The notes under the pieces were generated by a model. That model was not told the origin of the DNA and did not search any database. It saw only the letters and a program-made list of their open reading frames with translations. Positions 43,979-53,175 of a DNA stretch of 64,000 nt are shown one piece after another. Source of the stretch: Candidatus Gastranaerophilales bacterium (GTDB lineage: Bacteria; Cyanobacteriota; Vampirovibrionia; Gastranaerophilales; Gastranaerophilaceae); contig CALUXY010000006.1 in NCBI GenBank assembly GCA_944324855.1, positions 1-64,000 on the forward strand. Direction: 5' to 3'. Both the position numbers and the translations under genes were made by a program. Within the stretch, counting starts at the first letter, position 1, and every line of letters starts with the position of its first letter.

Positions 43979-44043
43979 TAACAAAAATTTAATCTTTTGT
44001 AATAAACACACATGTCATACATTTTTTATGTACAATGAAAAGT

Positions 44044-44736
44044 ATGTTAAACAAATTAAAACACAAAGTAATTGTCTCTTGTCAGGCAATGCCAAGTGAA
44101 CCGTTGTATAAAGAAGAGTGTATGACCGCTATGATAAAATCTGTTTTAAATGGCGGTGCTCAAGGTCTCAGAGTTGCAGGTGTGAGAGACGTAAAGATTG
44201 CAAAAGCTATATCAAATGTTCCTGTAATCGGGATAACAAAGCCGGAAGTAATTCCTAAAAACTGGAAAGAAATAGTCTATATAACGCCAACAGTTAAAGA
44301 TGCAGTAGATTTAATCCAGGCAGGAGCAGATATAATAGCATTTGACGGGACATCCCGTCCGAGACCAAAATGTACATTGGAAGAAATAATAAAGTATATA
44401 AAAATCAATCGCAGAAAAGCAATGGCAGATATCTCTACTCTGGAAGAAGGGATAAACTGTGCAAAGCTTGGAGTTGATGTATTATCAACAACTCTGTCAG
44501 GATATACAACTCAATCACCGATTGAAGGTGACGGCCCGGATTTTAAACTTTTAGAAGCATTGGTTAAGGAAACAGATAAACCTGTTATTTTGGAAGGTCG
44601 AATCTGGGAGCCGGAACAAATTAATAAAGCATTTGAGTTGGGTGCACATGCTGTTGTAATAGGTTCGGCAATAACAAGACCGCAATTGATTACAAAAAGA
44701 TTTATAAATAACGTGGATGAAAAATACAGAGTATAA
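44044..44736 (+). CDS. nanE: N-acylmannosamine-6-phosphate 2-epimerase
   Basis: About 230 residues, a TIM barrel of the NanE family converting ManNAc-6-P to GlcNAc-6-P. Motifs are KHKVIVSCQAMPSEPLY, FDGTSRPRP, MADISTLEEGINCAKLGVD and VVIGSAITRPQ. I choose the ATG at 44044 because it starts MLNKLKHK as in NanE. An ATG at 44035 overlaps a TACAAT -10 box (44031-44036), which lies 7 nt before 44044, so the mRNA may be leaderless. It heads an operon with a ROK kinase, as in NanE-NanK sets. Confidence 0.88.
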   Translation: MLNKLKHKVIVSCQAMPSEPLYKEECMTAMIKSVLNGGAQGLRVAGVRDVKIAKAISNVPVIGITKPEVIPKNWKEIVYITPTVKDAVDLIQAGADIIAFDGTSRPRPKCTLEEIIKYIKINRRKAMADISTLEEGINCAKLGVDVLSTTLSGYTTQSPIEGDGPDFKLLEALVKETDKPVILEGRIWEPEQINKAFELGAHAVVIGSAITRPQLITKRFINNVDEKYRV

Positions 44737-44741
44737 ATACT

Positions 44742-44933
44742 ATGGATGAAGAAATCATAACAGAAGAACAAGAATACGAAGAAGAACAAGAGGAAATGAT
44801 TTATCCGAAGTTTGAAACAGACGAATACGGGAACCCTATTCGTGATGCTCGTTTTTATCCGTTTGTAAGCCGTGTAATTTCGGCTGCAAATAAGGAGATT
44901 GCATCCAAATATAAATATAATCATTATGAATAA
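44742..44933 (+). CDS. Small acidic hypothetical protein (63 residues)
   Basis: Five bases after nanE and 11 before the ROK gene, so clearly in the operon. The first 20 residues are almost all Glu and other acids (MDEEIITEEQEYEEEQEEM), followed by a more mixed segment (YPKFETDEYGNPIRDARFYPF). No family is recognised. Its steady presence inside the operon supports a real gene. Confidence 0.6.
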   Translation: MDEEIITEEQEYEEEQEEMIYPKFETDEYGNPIRDARFYPFVSRVISAANKEIASKYKYNHYE

Positions 44934-44944
44934 GGAATTGTTTA

Positions 44945-45823
44945 ATGAGAAGAGCATTAACTTTTGATATCGGCGGAACAAAAATATATCATACAATAAT
45001 TGACGAAAACGGTAATATTGCAGGTGAGATAGAAAAACACCAAACACCAAAATCTCTTGAAGATATAAAAGAGATTGTTTTGAATGCGGTAAAAAAATAT
45101 GAAAATGAAGTTGATGCAATCGGAATATCAACAGCAGGAGCCGTAAATAATGAAAATACACGGGTAATTAGTTCTACCGGGAATCTGGTAAGCAATTATC
45201 GTGATTTTGATTTCCAAGCTATAAGCAACTTACCGGTGTACGTCGAAAATGATGCAAACTGTGCAGCCTGGGCAGAACATGAAATCGGTGCATCAAAAAA
45301 CTGCCCGTATTCAGTTATGCTTACTCTAGGTACAGGTGTTGGCGGCGGTATTATTATTGATAATAAACTTTATAAAGGGAAATCCGGTGCTGCAGGTGAA
45401 ATGCATTTTAAGATGTATTCAGATAAACGCAGAAAATGTACCTGCGGTGCATATGATTGTTTTGAAGCTTATGCCTCAGGAACAGGATTGAAAAAAACAG
45501 CAGAAGAAATGAGCGGAAATCCGGATATAACAACTTACGATGTTGTTGAAGGTGCTGATAAGGGCAACCCATTAATGAAAGATATTCTTTCAAAATGGCA
45601 AGAGTATATTACACTTGGAATAATCGGTTTGGCTAATTTATTTGATCCTGATTGTATAGTATTATCAGGTTCTATGGCTCAGTTTGTTAATACCGAAGAG
45701 GTAGAAAAAAACGTCAATAGCGAAATTGTAACAACAAAAACATCGATTCGTCTAGCGACTGCCGGAAATTATTCAGGCATGATAGGCGCCGGATTATTGG
45801 CAATAAAATCACTCGGGGATTAA
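44945..45823 (+). CDS. ROK family sugar kinase (NanK or glucokinase type)
   Basis: A 292-residue ROK kinase. FDIGGTK (8-14) binds ATP phosphate, VENDANCAAWAEH supplies the catalytic Asp, and GTGVGGGIIID follows. The zinc signature CTCGAYDCFEAYASG contains the three Cys. It probably phosphorylates ManNAc, GlcNAc or glucose. The nanE gene upstream favours N-acetylmannosamine kinase, but no sialic-acid lyase or transporter is present, so glucokinase remains possible. Confidence 0.85.
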   Translation: MRRALTFDIGGTKIYHTIIDENGNIAGEIEKHQTPKSLEDIKEIVLNAVKKYENEVDAIGISTAGAVNNENTRVISSTGNLVSNYRDFDFQAISNLPVYVENDANCAAWAEHEIGASKNCPYSVMLTLGTGVGGGIIIDNKLYKGKSGAAGEMHFKMYSDKRRKCTCGAYDCFEAYASGTGLKKTAEEMSGNPDITTYDVVEGADKGNPLMKDILSKWQEYITLGIIGLANLFDPDCIVLSGSMAQFVNTEEVEKNVNSEIVTTKTSIRLATAGNYSGMIGAGLLAIKSLGD

Positions 45824-45824
45824 G

Positions 45825-46040
45825 ATGGGTAAAGCAAAAAAAAGAAGTTTAGCCCTCGGAATAAACAATAAAATATCAAATCTTACGAGGGAAGATGCTA
45901 TAACGCAAATTGTACAAAATATTGAGAACAAACAAGAAGTCATAGAGTTAATTACGCTATTTGGAGTTACGGCAGAAGAACTATTAGAAGCAGGTGCTTC
46001 TTATGAAGATGTCGTATCCTTCGGGAGAATAATTGTATGA
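45825..46040 (+). CDS. Small hypothetical protein (71 residues)
   Basis: The ATG is one base after the ROK stop and the end overlaps ubiA by 4 bp, so it is tightly held in the operon. A basic start (MGKAKKRSLALGINNK) is followed by helices with LTREDAITQIVQNIENKQEV and a C-terminal EELLEAGASYEDVVSFGRIIV. Family unknown. Confidence 0.6.
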   Translation: MGKAKKRSLALGINNKISNLTREDAITQIVQNIENKQEVIELITLFGVTAEELLEAGASYEDVVSFGRIIV

Positions 46041-47017
46041 TAAAATTCTTTAAATCCTGGGCAGAAATTACCAGAATATATGCATTGCCAATGTCAATTT
46101 TTTCATGGTTTGCAGCTTTTGCATATTCTTTCGCAAATAACGGCAATATAACTTATGGTTTTATTGCTCTTGCAGGGATTTGTTTGGCACACCTTGGTGC
46201 AAATATGTTTGATGACTATGTTGATTTTCATGTTTTACCCAAAAAGTATGATGAAGATGACAATCTTATACTAATGAACGCACAAAAAAATAAATGCAGT
46301 TATATTCTGGATTCGACTATAACAATTAAACAACTTTTTTTTGCTGTCATACTATGTTTTGTAACAGCATTTAGTATAGGGGTTTATTTAGCATCAAAAA
46401 CAGGAATGGGTGTGTATATTTTCATGGTTCTGGGAGGTTTTTTAGGCGTAGTATACCCGTTGATGGGGAAATTAAGATTATGCGAAACAATTATTGCTCT
46501 AATCTACGGCCCGCTTCTTTTTGGCGGGGTTAACTATGTCATGACAGGCAGTTATGATTGGCATACTCTTATTGTTTGTATACCTACAATGCTAATGACG
46601 GTTAATTTGTTGTATACGGATACAATGCTTGATTATGATATTGATAACAATGAAAGAAAAAAAACGATAGCAAATATGTTTTCGTCTAAATTAAAGGCAC
46701 ATGCTTTTCATAAATTTTTATTGATATCCGCATATTTATCTGTTTGCTTAATTGCAATTTTTGATATATCAGATTGGGAAATATTTTTGACGTGGGGAAC
46801 AATTCCTTTGGCTTTAAATTTGTTAGATTCAATGAAAATGTATATTACGGATGATAATACCGACCCTGAAAAACAAGATTTTGTAAGCTGTATGGACAAT
46901 TTGGATGAAGTTCAAAAATCAGAGGCAGAAGCATTTATGTTTAGAATGTATCAGGCAAGAAATTTAATGGTGTGCTTTTCTCTTATTTTTGGGTTAACAT
47001 TAATGTTATACAAGTAG
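46037..47017 (+). CDS. UbiA family prenyltransferase (possibly MenA)
   Basis: A 326-residue intramembrane prenyltransferase with about eight to nine membrane segments. The first Mg-pyrophosphate motif is NMFDDYVDF (near 56-64) and the second is DTMLDYDIDNNERKKT (near 195-210). It attaches a polyprenyl chain to an aromatic ring, most often the menaquinone precursor (MenA). No other quinone gene is near, so the acceptor is inferred only from the family. A 4-bp overlap links it to the upstream small gene. Confidence 0.8.
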   Translation: MIKFFKSWAEITRIYALPMSIFSWFAAFAYSFANNGNITYGFIALAGICLAHLGANMFDDYVDFHVLPKKYDEDDNLILMNAQKNKCSYILDSTITIKQLFFAVILCFVTAFSIGVYLASKTGMGVYIFMVLGGFLGVVYPLMGKLRLCETIIALIYGPLLFGGVNYVMTGSYDWHTLIVCIPTMLMTVNLLYTDTMLDYDIDNNERKKTIANMFSSKLKAHAFHKFLLISAYLSVCLIAIFDISDWEIFLTWGTIPLALNLLDSMKMYITDDNTDPEKQDFVSCMDNLDEVQKSEAEAFMFRMYQARNLMVCFSLIFGLTLMLYK

Positions 47018-47068
47018 AGAAATATATTACATAAATTCCGACTATCATAAATAAAAGAGAGAACAAAG

Positions 47069-47248
47069 ATGAATCAAGGTTACAGAGAAGATATAGGTAA
47101 AGGCAGAGTTATAGATGTTATTACATCTATGAATCAAGGTTATCTTTATGACATGCCGGTAACACGACATGTACTCTGTGATTATACAATGTTTACCAAA
47201 ACCCCTGTAATATTGAATATTTCTAATACTAAAATTAAAGAATTATGA
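47069..47248 (+). CDS. Tiny hypothetical protein (59 residues)
   Basis: A reading frame between ubiA and nadB starting MNQGYREDIGKGRVIDVITS, with the phrase MNQGY repeated at residues 1 and 20. The rest is mixed with DYTMFTKTPVILNIS. GAGAGAAC lies 5-8 nt before the ATG. Spacing and orientation fit a small operon gene. The support is only the open frame and context. Confidence 0.4.
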   Translation: MNQGYREDIGKGRVIDVITSMNQGYLYDMPVTRHVLCDYTMFTKTPVILNISNTKIKEL

Positions 47249-47302
47249 TTGGAAAATTATTAGGTTTGGTTTAGAATAAGGATATAATTTAAGGTTAGAA
47301 AT

Positions 47303-48919
47303 ATGAAATATTCAAAATACTCAGCTGTAATAATAGGTAGCGGTGTGTCAGGTTTATTTTGTGCATTAAAGATTGCACAACAAATAAAACTTCCTGATGG
47401 ACTTTTAGTCATAACTAAATCGAATTTTGGTGAAAGCAATTCCCGTTATGCTCAGGGCGGTATAGTCGGGGTTATGCATTCTAATAAAGATGATTCCGTA
47501 GAACTCCATACGCAGGATACTTTAAAAGCCGGAGCGGGGTTAAGCGATATAGATGCCGTCAGATTTATTTCGGAAAACTCTGATGAGGTAATTAATGACT
47601 TAATTGATTTTGGGGTAGAATTTGACAGGGATGAAAACGGCGAACTTACTTATACCCTTGAGGCTGCACATAGTGTTCGCAGAATCCTTCATTCCGGAGG
47701 TGATGCAACAGGAAGTGTCATAGAAAAAACTCTCTGCAAGAGAACAAAAGAAAATCCAAATATAGATATAATGGAAGATTCTATCGTAACAGAACTTTTA
47801 ATAAATACGGACAGCGAATGCAAGGGTTTAATAACATATAATTCATTAACGAACGAATACCAAACAATTTATTCATCAGCGATTATTCTTGCAACCGGAG
47901 GAATAGGACAGTTGTATAAATATACAACCAATCCGACAGTTGCAACCGGTGACGGTTTGGCGCTTGCTTATAATGCAGGTGCTATATTGCAGGATATGGA
48001 ATTTGTTCAATTCCATCCGACAGCTCTTTGTATTCCGGAATCTAAAAAAAGATTTTTGATATCTGAATCTGTAAGAGGTGAAGGGGCAAAACTTGTTGAC
48101 AAAGACGGCATTGAATTTATGGCAGAATACCATGAACTAAAAGAACTTGCTCCAAGAGATGTTGTAACTCGTGCGATTTTTGACAGAATGCATAAAACAA
48201 ATTCTGATAACGTATATCTTGATGCAACAAGAATACCTGCCGAGAAACTTGCAAAAAGATTCCCTACGATATCAAAAGTTTGTAAGAAATACAATATTGA
48301 TATGTCAAAGGATTTGATACCGGTTGCACCTGCTGCACATTATATGATGGGCGGTATCAAGACTAATCTTGAGGGCAGAACATCTATAAGAGGTTTATAT
48401 GCAATAGGTGAATGTGCATCGACGGGTTTACATGGCGCAAACAGACTTGCAAGCAATTCTCTTTTAGAATGTGTCGTATCAGCACATGAACTTGCTAATT
48501 ACCTTACATTCGTCAACCTCGTTCCGCCAAGAAGAATTGATGAAAGTATTAAACACGTGATAGACAGTTATTCTATACCGATGAGTGATGTTGATTACGA
48601 TATTGATTCTATGAAATCCGAACTTGAAGAAATTATGTGGGAAAACGCAGGTATTTTTAGAACGGAAGAATCGCTTCTTAGAGGTTTGGATTTGATTTAT
48701 CGTTTAAAAGCTAAATTTGACAGGAACACAAAATGTTTAAATAAGTCTGAATACGAATTTAGAAATATGTTAACTGTTTCTCAATTGATAATAAAATCTG
48801 CATTAAAACGTTGTGAATCAAGAGGGGCACATTGTAGATTAGACTATCCTGAAACAATAGAAACAGGCATTCACAACTGTATTATTAAAGGACAGGGAGA
48901 ACCGAGTTTTGTTAAATAA
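47303..48919 (+). CDS. nadB: L-aspartate oxidase
   Basis: A 538-residue flavoprotein oxidising aspartate to iminoaspartate in NAD synthesis. The FAD motif GSGVSGLFCALKIA is at the N-terminus, SRYAQGGIVG follows, then AHYMMGGIKTNLEGRTS and GLHGANRLASNSLLECVV. The C-terminal helical domain is present. The nadC gene overlaps its end by 11 bp. The partner quinolinate synthase NadA is not in this window. Confidence 0.95.
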   Translation: MKYSKYSAVIIGSGVSGLFCALKIAQQIKLPDGLLVITKSNFGESNSRYAQGGIVGVMHSNKDDSVELHTQDTLKAGAGLSDIDAVRFISENSDEVINDLIDFGVEFDRDENGELTYTLEAAHSVRRILHSGGDATGSVIEKTLCKRTKENPNIDIMEDSIVTELLINTDSECKGLITYNSLTNEYQTIYSSAIILATGGIGQLYKYTTNPTVATGDGLALAYNAGAILQDMEFVQFHPTALCIPESKKRFLISESVRGEGAKLVDKDGIEFMAEYHELKELAPRDVVTRAIFDRMHKTNSDNVYLDATRIPAEKLAKRFPTISKVCKKYNIDMSKDLIPVAPAAHYMMGGIKTNLEGRTSIRGLYAIGECASTGLHGANRLASNSLLECVVSAHELANYLTFVNLVPPRRIDESIKHVIDSYSIPMSDVDYDIDSMKSELEEIMWENAGIFRTEESLLRGLDLIYRLKAKFDRNTKCLNKSEYEFRNMLTVSQLIIKSALKRCESRGAHCRLDYPETIETGIHNCIIKGQGEPSFVK

Positions 48920-49736
48920 ATTTTTGATAGAAGAACATGTTAAACAAGCACTTAAAGAAGATATCAGTTTTGAAGATATAACAACTGATAATCTTGTATC
49001 CGAAGATGATATTCTTGAATGTTCTCTAAATACACGTGTTGACGGAGTATTATGCGGATGTGATGTTTTTAAAACGGTATTTGAAATTCTTGATAAAAAT
49101 GTAGAGATTAAATTCTATTTCAAAGACGGTGATGTAATCAAAAAGGGTGATAAAATTGCAGATATTAAGGGGTCTGCAAGAGCTGTTTTAACCGGTGAAA
49201 GGACAGCACTTAACTATGTTCAAAGAATGTCAGGTATTGCAACAGAAACCAGAAAATATCAGGATGTAATAAAAGATACTAAAGCCAAAATTGTAGATAC
49301 AAGAAAAACAACACCTTGTTTCAGAATATTCGAAAAATATGCGGTCAAAACAGGCTGCGGCTCTGTTCACAGATTTAATCTTTCAGATTGTGCCATGATT
49401 AAAGATAATCATGTAAAATTTGCAGGCAGTTTAACAAACGCTGTGGATATTTTAAAAAAATCAATATCTCATGCTCATAAGATTGAAGTTGAATGTGACA
49501 CATTGGCTCAGGTTGATGAAGCGTTATCCTGCGGAGTTGATATTATAATGCTTGATAATATGCCTTTGGACAAAATGAGAGAAGCAGTTCTCAAAATAAA
49601 CGGAAAAGCTGTTGTTGAAGCAAGCGGTAATGTTAATTTGACAACATTAAAAGATATTGCATCAACAGGTGTTGATATAATTTCATCCAGTGCAATAGTT
49701 GCTAAGGCCCCAACTCTTGATTTAGGATTGGATTAA
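48909..49736 (+). CDS. nadC: Quinolinate phosphoribosyltransferase (nicotinate-nucleotide pyrophosphorylase)
   Basis: A 275-residue enzyme converting quinolinate and PRPP to nicotinate mononucleotide. Motifs are LTGERTALNYVQRMSGIAT, DTRKTTPCFR, NDH-region MIKDNHVKF and the phosphate-binding EASGNVNLTTL. The start is a TTG at 48909 overlapping the nadB end, with GGGAG 10 nt upstream; no ATG fits the conserved N-terminus better. It is co-translated with nadB. Confidence 0.94.
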   Translation: MLNKFLIEEHVKQALKEDISFEDITTDNLVSEDDILECSLNTRVDGVLCGCDVFKTVFEILDKNVEIKFYFKDGDVIKKGDKIADIKGSARAVLTGERTALNYVQRMSGIATETRKYQDVIKDTKAKIVDTRKTTPCFRIFEKYAVKTGCGSVHRFNLSDCAMIKDNHVKFAGSLTNAVDILKKSISHAHKIEVECDTLAQVDEALSCGVDIIMLDNMPLDKMREAVLKINGKAVVEASGNVNLTTLKDIASTGVDIISSSAIVAKAPTLDLGLD

Positions 49737-50890
49737 CCTTGTACTTTTATTTTTTTAGATGCTTCATTCCAGGCATTTTGTTCTGCATTGAATGTGTTTT
49801 GAGCATCTTTTACCCCGGTATCTGCTTTATCTGCAGGTACTCCGTATCTTTCAGCCGCTTTTTTATCATTAGCTGCAGCTTGAATACCTCTTAATGTCAT
49901 AAACAATTTTTGACATTCTGCCGGTCTTGCAGATTCATCAGCATCTTTTAAGCCTTTTACTGCTTTTTCAATTTTTGCTTTATCTGCATCTGATGCAGAT
50001 TTTTTCAAATCATCTGCTTTTGCATAAAGAGCTTTTGATATAGCTTCAAAGTTATTGTTGATTAATGGAGTCCACATTTGAGAAGTTCCGGTTTGGAATT
50101 TTTCATTTCTCATATAGCTTCCGATTACATCAAGAACATTATCTTTGGTTAAAGAGCTTCCTACTACTTTGAAGTTTGCATCAGTTCCTCCGTTTGCAAA
50201 TACTTCAGCCCATTGTTCGGCTATTTTATCTGCACTGGTTGTTTTTGATTTTAAATCTTTTTCGTATAATTTTTTAGCAGCTTCGTTTAACTTATCAGAA
50301 TCGATTTCCTTCATCAATTCATCAAGTTTTGCTATACCTTTTTTGTAATCATTTTTCATTGCTTTTCTGATTTCAGCAATTTCATCTTTGTAATCACCGC
50401 ATTCAAGGATTAATTTAACTTTTCTTTCAAATACGGCTTTATCTGATTTATCCGCTTTGTCATCATCTGCAACATTGCCGTTTTGTGTAGGTTTTGTAAA
50501 ATTGATTCCTGACATGGTTCCAAAATTACCAAATTTTACACTGCCTAATGCAAATTTTGCAGGGTTTATGCCATATTGTGCTAAAGATTCCATTGTAATT
50601 TTATTATTATATCCGCTCAAGCCGATATCAAAATTTCTTAATGTGCCGTCTGAATAATTAGTAGGGTCAGCAAAAATACCATACATTTCTAATCCAAATG
50701 GTACAGGCGGCATTGTATAGCTGTTGTGAATATCAACAGGATTGATTGGAGCGAATTGTGCCGTTGTCCAGAAATTATTTGTTAATGCTAACGGAATGTT
50801 CATATATTCTAATCTAACGTTTGCCCAAGGTGATGGGTCTATAAGATTAGCAAATGTATAATTCCCAAAACTATAAATATCTCCGGTCAT
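49733..50890 (-). CDS. Hypothetical 385-residue protein
   Basis: Unrecognised. The first ~140 residues are rich in aromatic residues, Asn, Pro and Gly (MTGDIYSFGNYTFANLIDPS), without a signal peptide. Residues 145-385 are charged helical segments (DDKADKSDKAVFERKVKL and others) like a coiled scaffold. AGGAGAT precedes the ATG. It is convergent with nadC by 4 bp and monocistronic. A secreted or surface-related role is possible but unsupported. Confidence 0.55.
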   Translation of the reverse strand: MTGDIYSFGNYTFANLIDPSPWANVRLEYMNIPLALTNNFWTTAQFAPINPVDIHNSYTMPPVPFGLEMYGIFADPTNYSDGTLRNFDIGLSGYNNKITMESLAQYGINPAKFALGSVKFGNFGTMSGINFTKPTQNGNVADDDKADKSDKAVFERKVKLILECGDYKDEIAEIRKAMKNDYKKGIAKLDELMKEIDSDKLNEAAKKLYEKDLKSKTTSADKIAEQWAEVFANGGTDANFKVVGSSLTKDNVLDVIGSYMRNEKFQTGTSQMWTPLINNNFEAISKALYAKADDLKKSASDADKAKIEKAVKGLKDADESARPAECQKLFMTLRGIQAAANDKKAAERYGVPADKADTGVKDAQNTFNAEQNAWNEASKKIKVQG

Positions 50891-51493
50891 AATTTATTAT
50901 CTCCTAAATATCCCTTATACATTTATAAAGTTTTTGGGTGAAACATAATTGCCTTCATGTTTTTAGCAAGTTTACAAATTGTTACAAAGCGGGGTATTTA
51001 TTACAAAATGTAACAAATTTGACAAAAAATGAATCAAAAAACGCAATTTTTTATTATTAAAATACTTTAGTAAAGTATAAAGCTCTCTCTTCTTATTTAA
51101 ACGGACAGACCTTGATAACACAAGGTCTTTTTTTTGTGCGTGGGTAAATGGGGGTGTATTTCCGCCATTTTGTGAATCGGGGGTAAATGATTTTACGTCA
51201 TTACGAGGAATAAAGTGCCGAAATAATCTTTCTGACAAATGATTAAGTGACGCAAAAATTCTGATGGTAAAGCTCGAAGAATCTCTTTTGGATATGTGAA
51301 TTGATTAAATACATTTCTGTAAAATTTTAATAAAATTATCATGAATAGTAGTCCCGATAATATTGTTGGTTAAAGTCAGAACAAGTTATCATTATTAAAA
51401 ATATTATCTCCCCACCATTTGGATGAATTCTAAGTTTTTCCTGTGGTATAAATATATCTTATTATGATATAATTTAGCCTAGAGGATAATTAT
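50891..51493. other. Gene-free stretch with a short transcript unit and repeat fragments
   Basis: About 600 bp with no supportable gene. It contains the palindrome ATACTTTA-g-TAAAGTAT (51062-51078), a hairpin with eight T (51107-51135), a decayed copy of the CGTCATTACGA palindrome (51187-51300), and the promoter area (TATAAT near 51469) of the ZorA-like gene. The palindrome and terminator could bound a very short RNA. Confidence 0.5.
51107..51135 (+). terminator. Strong terminator after a possible short transcript
   Basis: AGACCTTG-ataaca-CAAGGTCT is followed by a T run. No gene precedes it on this strand for more than 1.3 kb; the nearest signal is the palindrome at 51062-51078. Confidence 0.75.
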
Positions 51494-52399
51494 ATGGATT
51501 TAATGCATCTTTTAAAAGACCCGCCTATTCAAATTATCTTGACAGTATTTTCGTCAAGTTTGATTTATACTATCCGAAGCTATTCAATGCTTGGTAAAGA
51601 GTTAAAAAAATTAAATACATCGATTGCTCCATTTGAAAAAGGTAATATATCGTATAAGTTTGAAGAATTTAAACATGCAATGACATCAAGCCGTTTAGGT
51701 GCAAAACCGTGGGAAGATTTTAAAAGTACTTTAGTTTTTTCTGAAAATATTGCATATCAAGATAGCGATACTGAAGAATTAGAATATGATTCGGTATCAG
51801 ACTCTATGTCAGAAATTCAGACAACAAGTGATGCATTAGATTACTTTAACGAAGAAACTTTAGCTTATGCTCATTATAACAGGCATATTATTGCGCTTGC
51901 TCCGACTTTGTTAACAGGTTTCGGGCCTTTATTTACATTTATTATGATTGGTACAGCTTTTGGTATGCTGGATTTTTCCAGTACGCAAGCCTTAACGAAA
52001 TCAATTGCAGGATTCGTTGGAACCATGCAGGTTGCGGCGATGTGTTCCGTATTTGCTGTAGCATCTGCTCTTATATTTATGAGTGTAGATAAATTCTGGT
52101 TTTCAAAATGGATTTTACCTGCAGTTGCTCAGGTCCAAGGTAAAATTACGGAATTGTTTACTACTATTTCAAGTGAAAAATTCCTTGTTGATTTACTTAA
52201 GACAACAAAAACACAGTCACATGAAAATGTTGTATTGTTAAGAACTCTGCCTTCAACATTTGCAGGTTCTATAAAAAAAGATTTGACAAATATTGTTGTG
52301 CCTTATCTTGATAGTATGATTTTTGGAATTAATAATCTAAACAAAACAATGGAGAAAAAATCTGCAGGCGGGGATGACGATTTAAGCGGTTTATTCTAA
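51494..52399 (+). CDS. MotA/TolQ/ExbB proton-channel protein, ZorA-like
   Basis: A 301-residue protein with three membrane segments (about 11-33, 131-160 and 175-204). The second begins APTLLTGFGPLFTFIMIGTAFG, close to the (S/T)LLTGLG-LGTF-G motif of ZorA and ExbB-type channels. A charged cytosolic domain separates segments 1 and 2. In Zorya defence systems ZorA carries a long coiled tail; here only ~95 residues follow the last segment. GAGG precedes the ATG. The ZorB-like gene follows by 14 bp. It is not typical flagellar MotA, which has four segments. Confidence 0.7.
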   Translation: MDLMHLLKDPPIQIILTVFSSSLIYTIRSYSMLGKELKKLNTSIAPFEKGNISYKFEEFKHAMTSSRLGAKPWEDFKSTLVFSENIAYQDSDTEELEYDSVSDSMSEIQTTSDALDYFNEETLAYAHYNRHIIALAPTLLTGFGPLFTFIMIGTAFGMLDFSSTQALTKSIAGFVGTMQVAAMCSVFAVASALIFMSVDKFWFSKWILPAVAQVQGKITELFTTISSEKFLVDLLKTTKTQSHENVVLLRTLPSTFAGSIKKDLTNIVVPYLDSMIFGINNLNKTMEKKSAGGDDDLSGLF

Positions 52400-52413
52400 T
52401 TGGGATTTTTAAA

Positions 52414-53175
52414 ATGGCAAGAAGAAAACATGCAGAAGCAGAAGAAAACATATTTTGGGTAACAATGTCAGACTTGTTCCTCGGGATGTTCATGGTTTTT
52501 GCAACCTTGTTTTTTGCTTTTGTTACCAATTCCGGACAAGGTTCTCAAGCCGCTCAGGAAGCAACGACTGAAATGGTTCAGGAAGTTGTTCAAGAGATGG
52601 AAAAACAAAATATCAAAGTTCGTATGATTGATGAAACAAAACCTGAGCAGCCGACAAAAGACCAGAGTAAAGTTCATGTTGAGATGGATCCTGTAACCGG
52701 TTTGGTTAGAATTTCTGACCTTGAATTATTCGCCTTGAATAGTTCAGAACTTTCACCTAAAGGAAGAGCTTTTCTTAACAAATTTATACCTGTTTATTTT
52801 GATTCAATATACAAAAAAGAATTATCGCAATATATTTCTGCGGTAGTTATACAGGGGCATACGGATTCAACATTATTTAGAGGAAATTATACCGTTGAGC
52901 AGCAATACCTTAAAAATATGAATCTTTCTATGAATCGTGCTTATAACGTTGCAAACTTTATATTTTACAAGTGTTCAAACAAGCCTTATCAGAAAGAACT
53001 TACACATACTATAAAAGTAGAAGGTGCAAGCTCTTCAAGACCGATTACAATTAACGGAAAAGAAGATAAAAATAAAAGTCGTCGTGTAGAACTAAGGCTC
53101 TTATTGAAAAAACCTACAGACGATGTCTTATCACAATTTTTAACAAATGGTGCTAATTATGAAAACATTCGATAA
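52414..53175 (+). CDS. MotB/OmpA-like peptidoglycan-binding protein, ZorB-like
   Basis: A 253-residue protein with a single N-terminal membrane segment ([24 protein letters not shown]) containing D20, the expected proton-binding Asp. A linker rich in Glu and Gln leads to an OmpA-type domain ([37 protein letters not shown]), which anchors to cell wall. With the ZorA-like protein it would form an ion-driven motor across the inner membrane. Zorya effectors (ZorC/ZorD or ZorE) are absent. The 3' end overlaps the next gene by 17 bp. Confidence 0.75.
   Translation: MARRKHAEAEENIFWVTMSDLFLGMFMVFATLFFAFVTNSGQGSQAAQEATTEMVQEVVQEMEKQNIKVRMIDETKPEQPTKDQSKVHVEMDPVTGLVRISDLELFALNSSELSPKGRAFLNKFIPVYFDSIYKKELSQYISAVVIQGHTDSTLFRGNYTVEQQYLKNMNLSMNRAYNVANFIFYKCSNKPYQKELTHTIKVEGASSSRPITINGKEDKNKSRRVELRLLLKKPTDDVLSQFLTNGANYENIR

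Noticed and set aside
44511-45161. Leftward 216-codon frame across nanE and the ROK gene
   Set aside because: It covers three tightly packed rightward genes with known motifs and has no start signals.
51494-53175. Calling the pair flagellar MotA/MotB stators
   Set aside because: The channel protein has three rather than four membrane segments and its motifs fit TolQ/ExbB/ZorA better; there is no flagellar neighbour.
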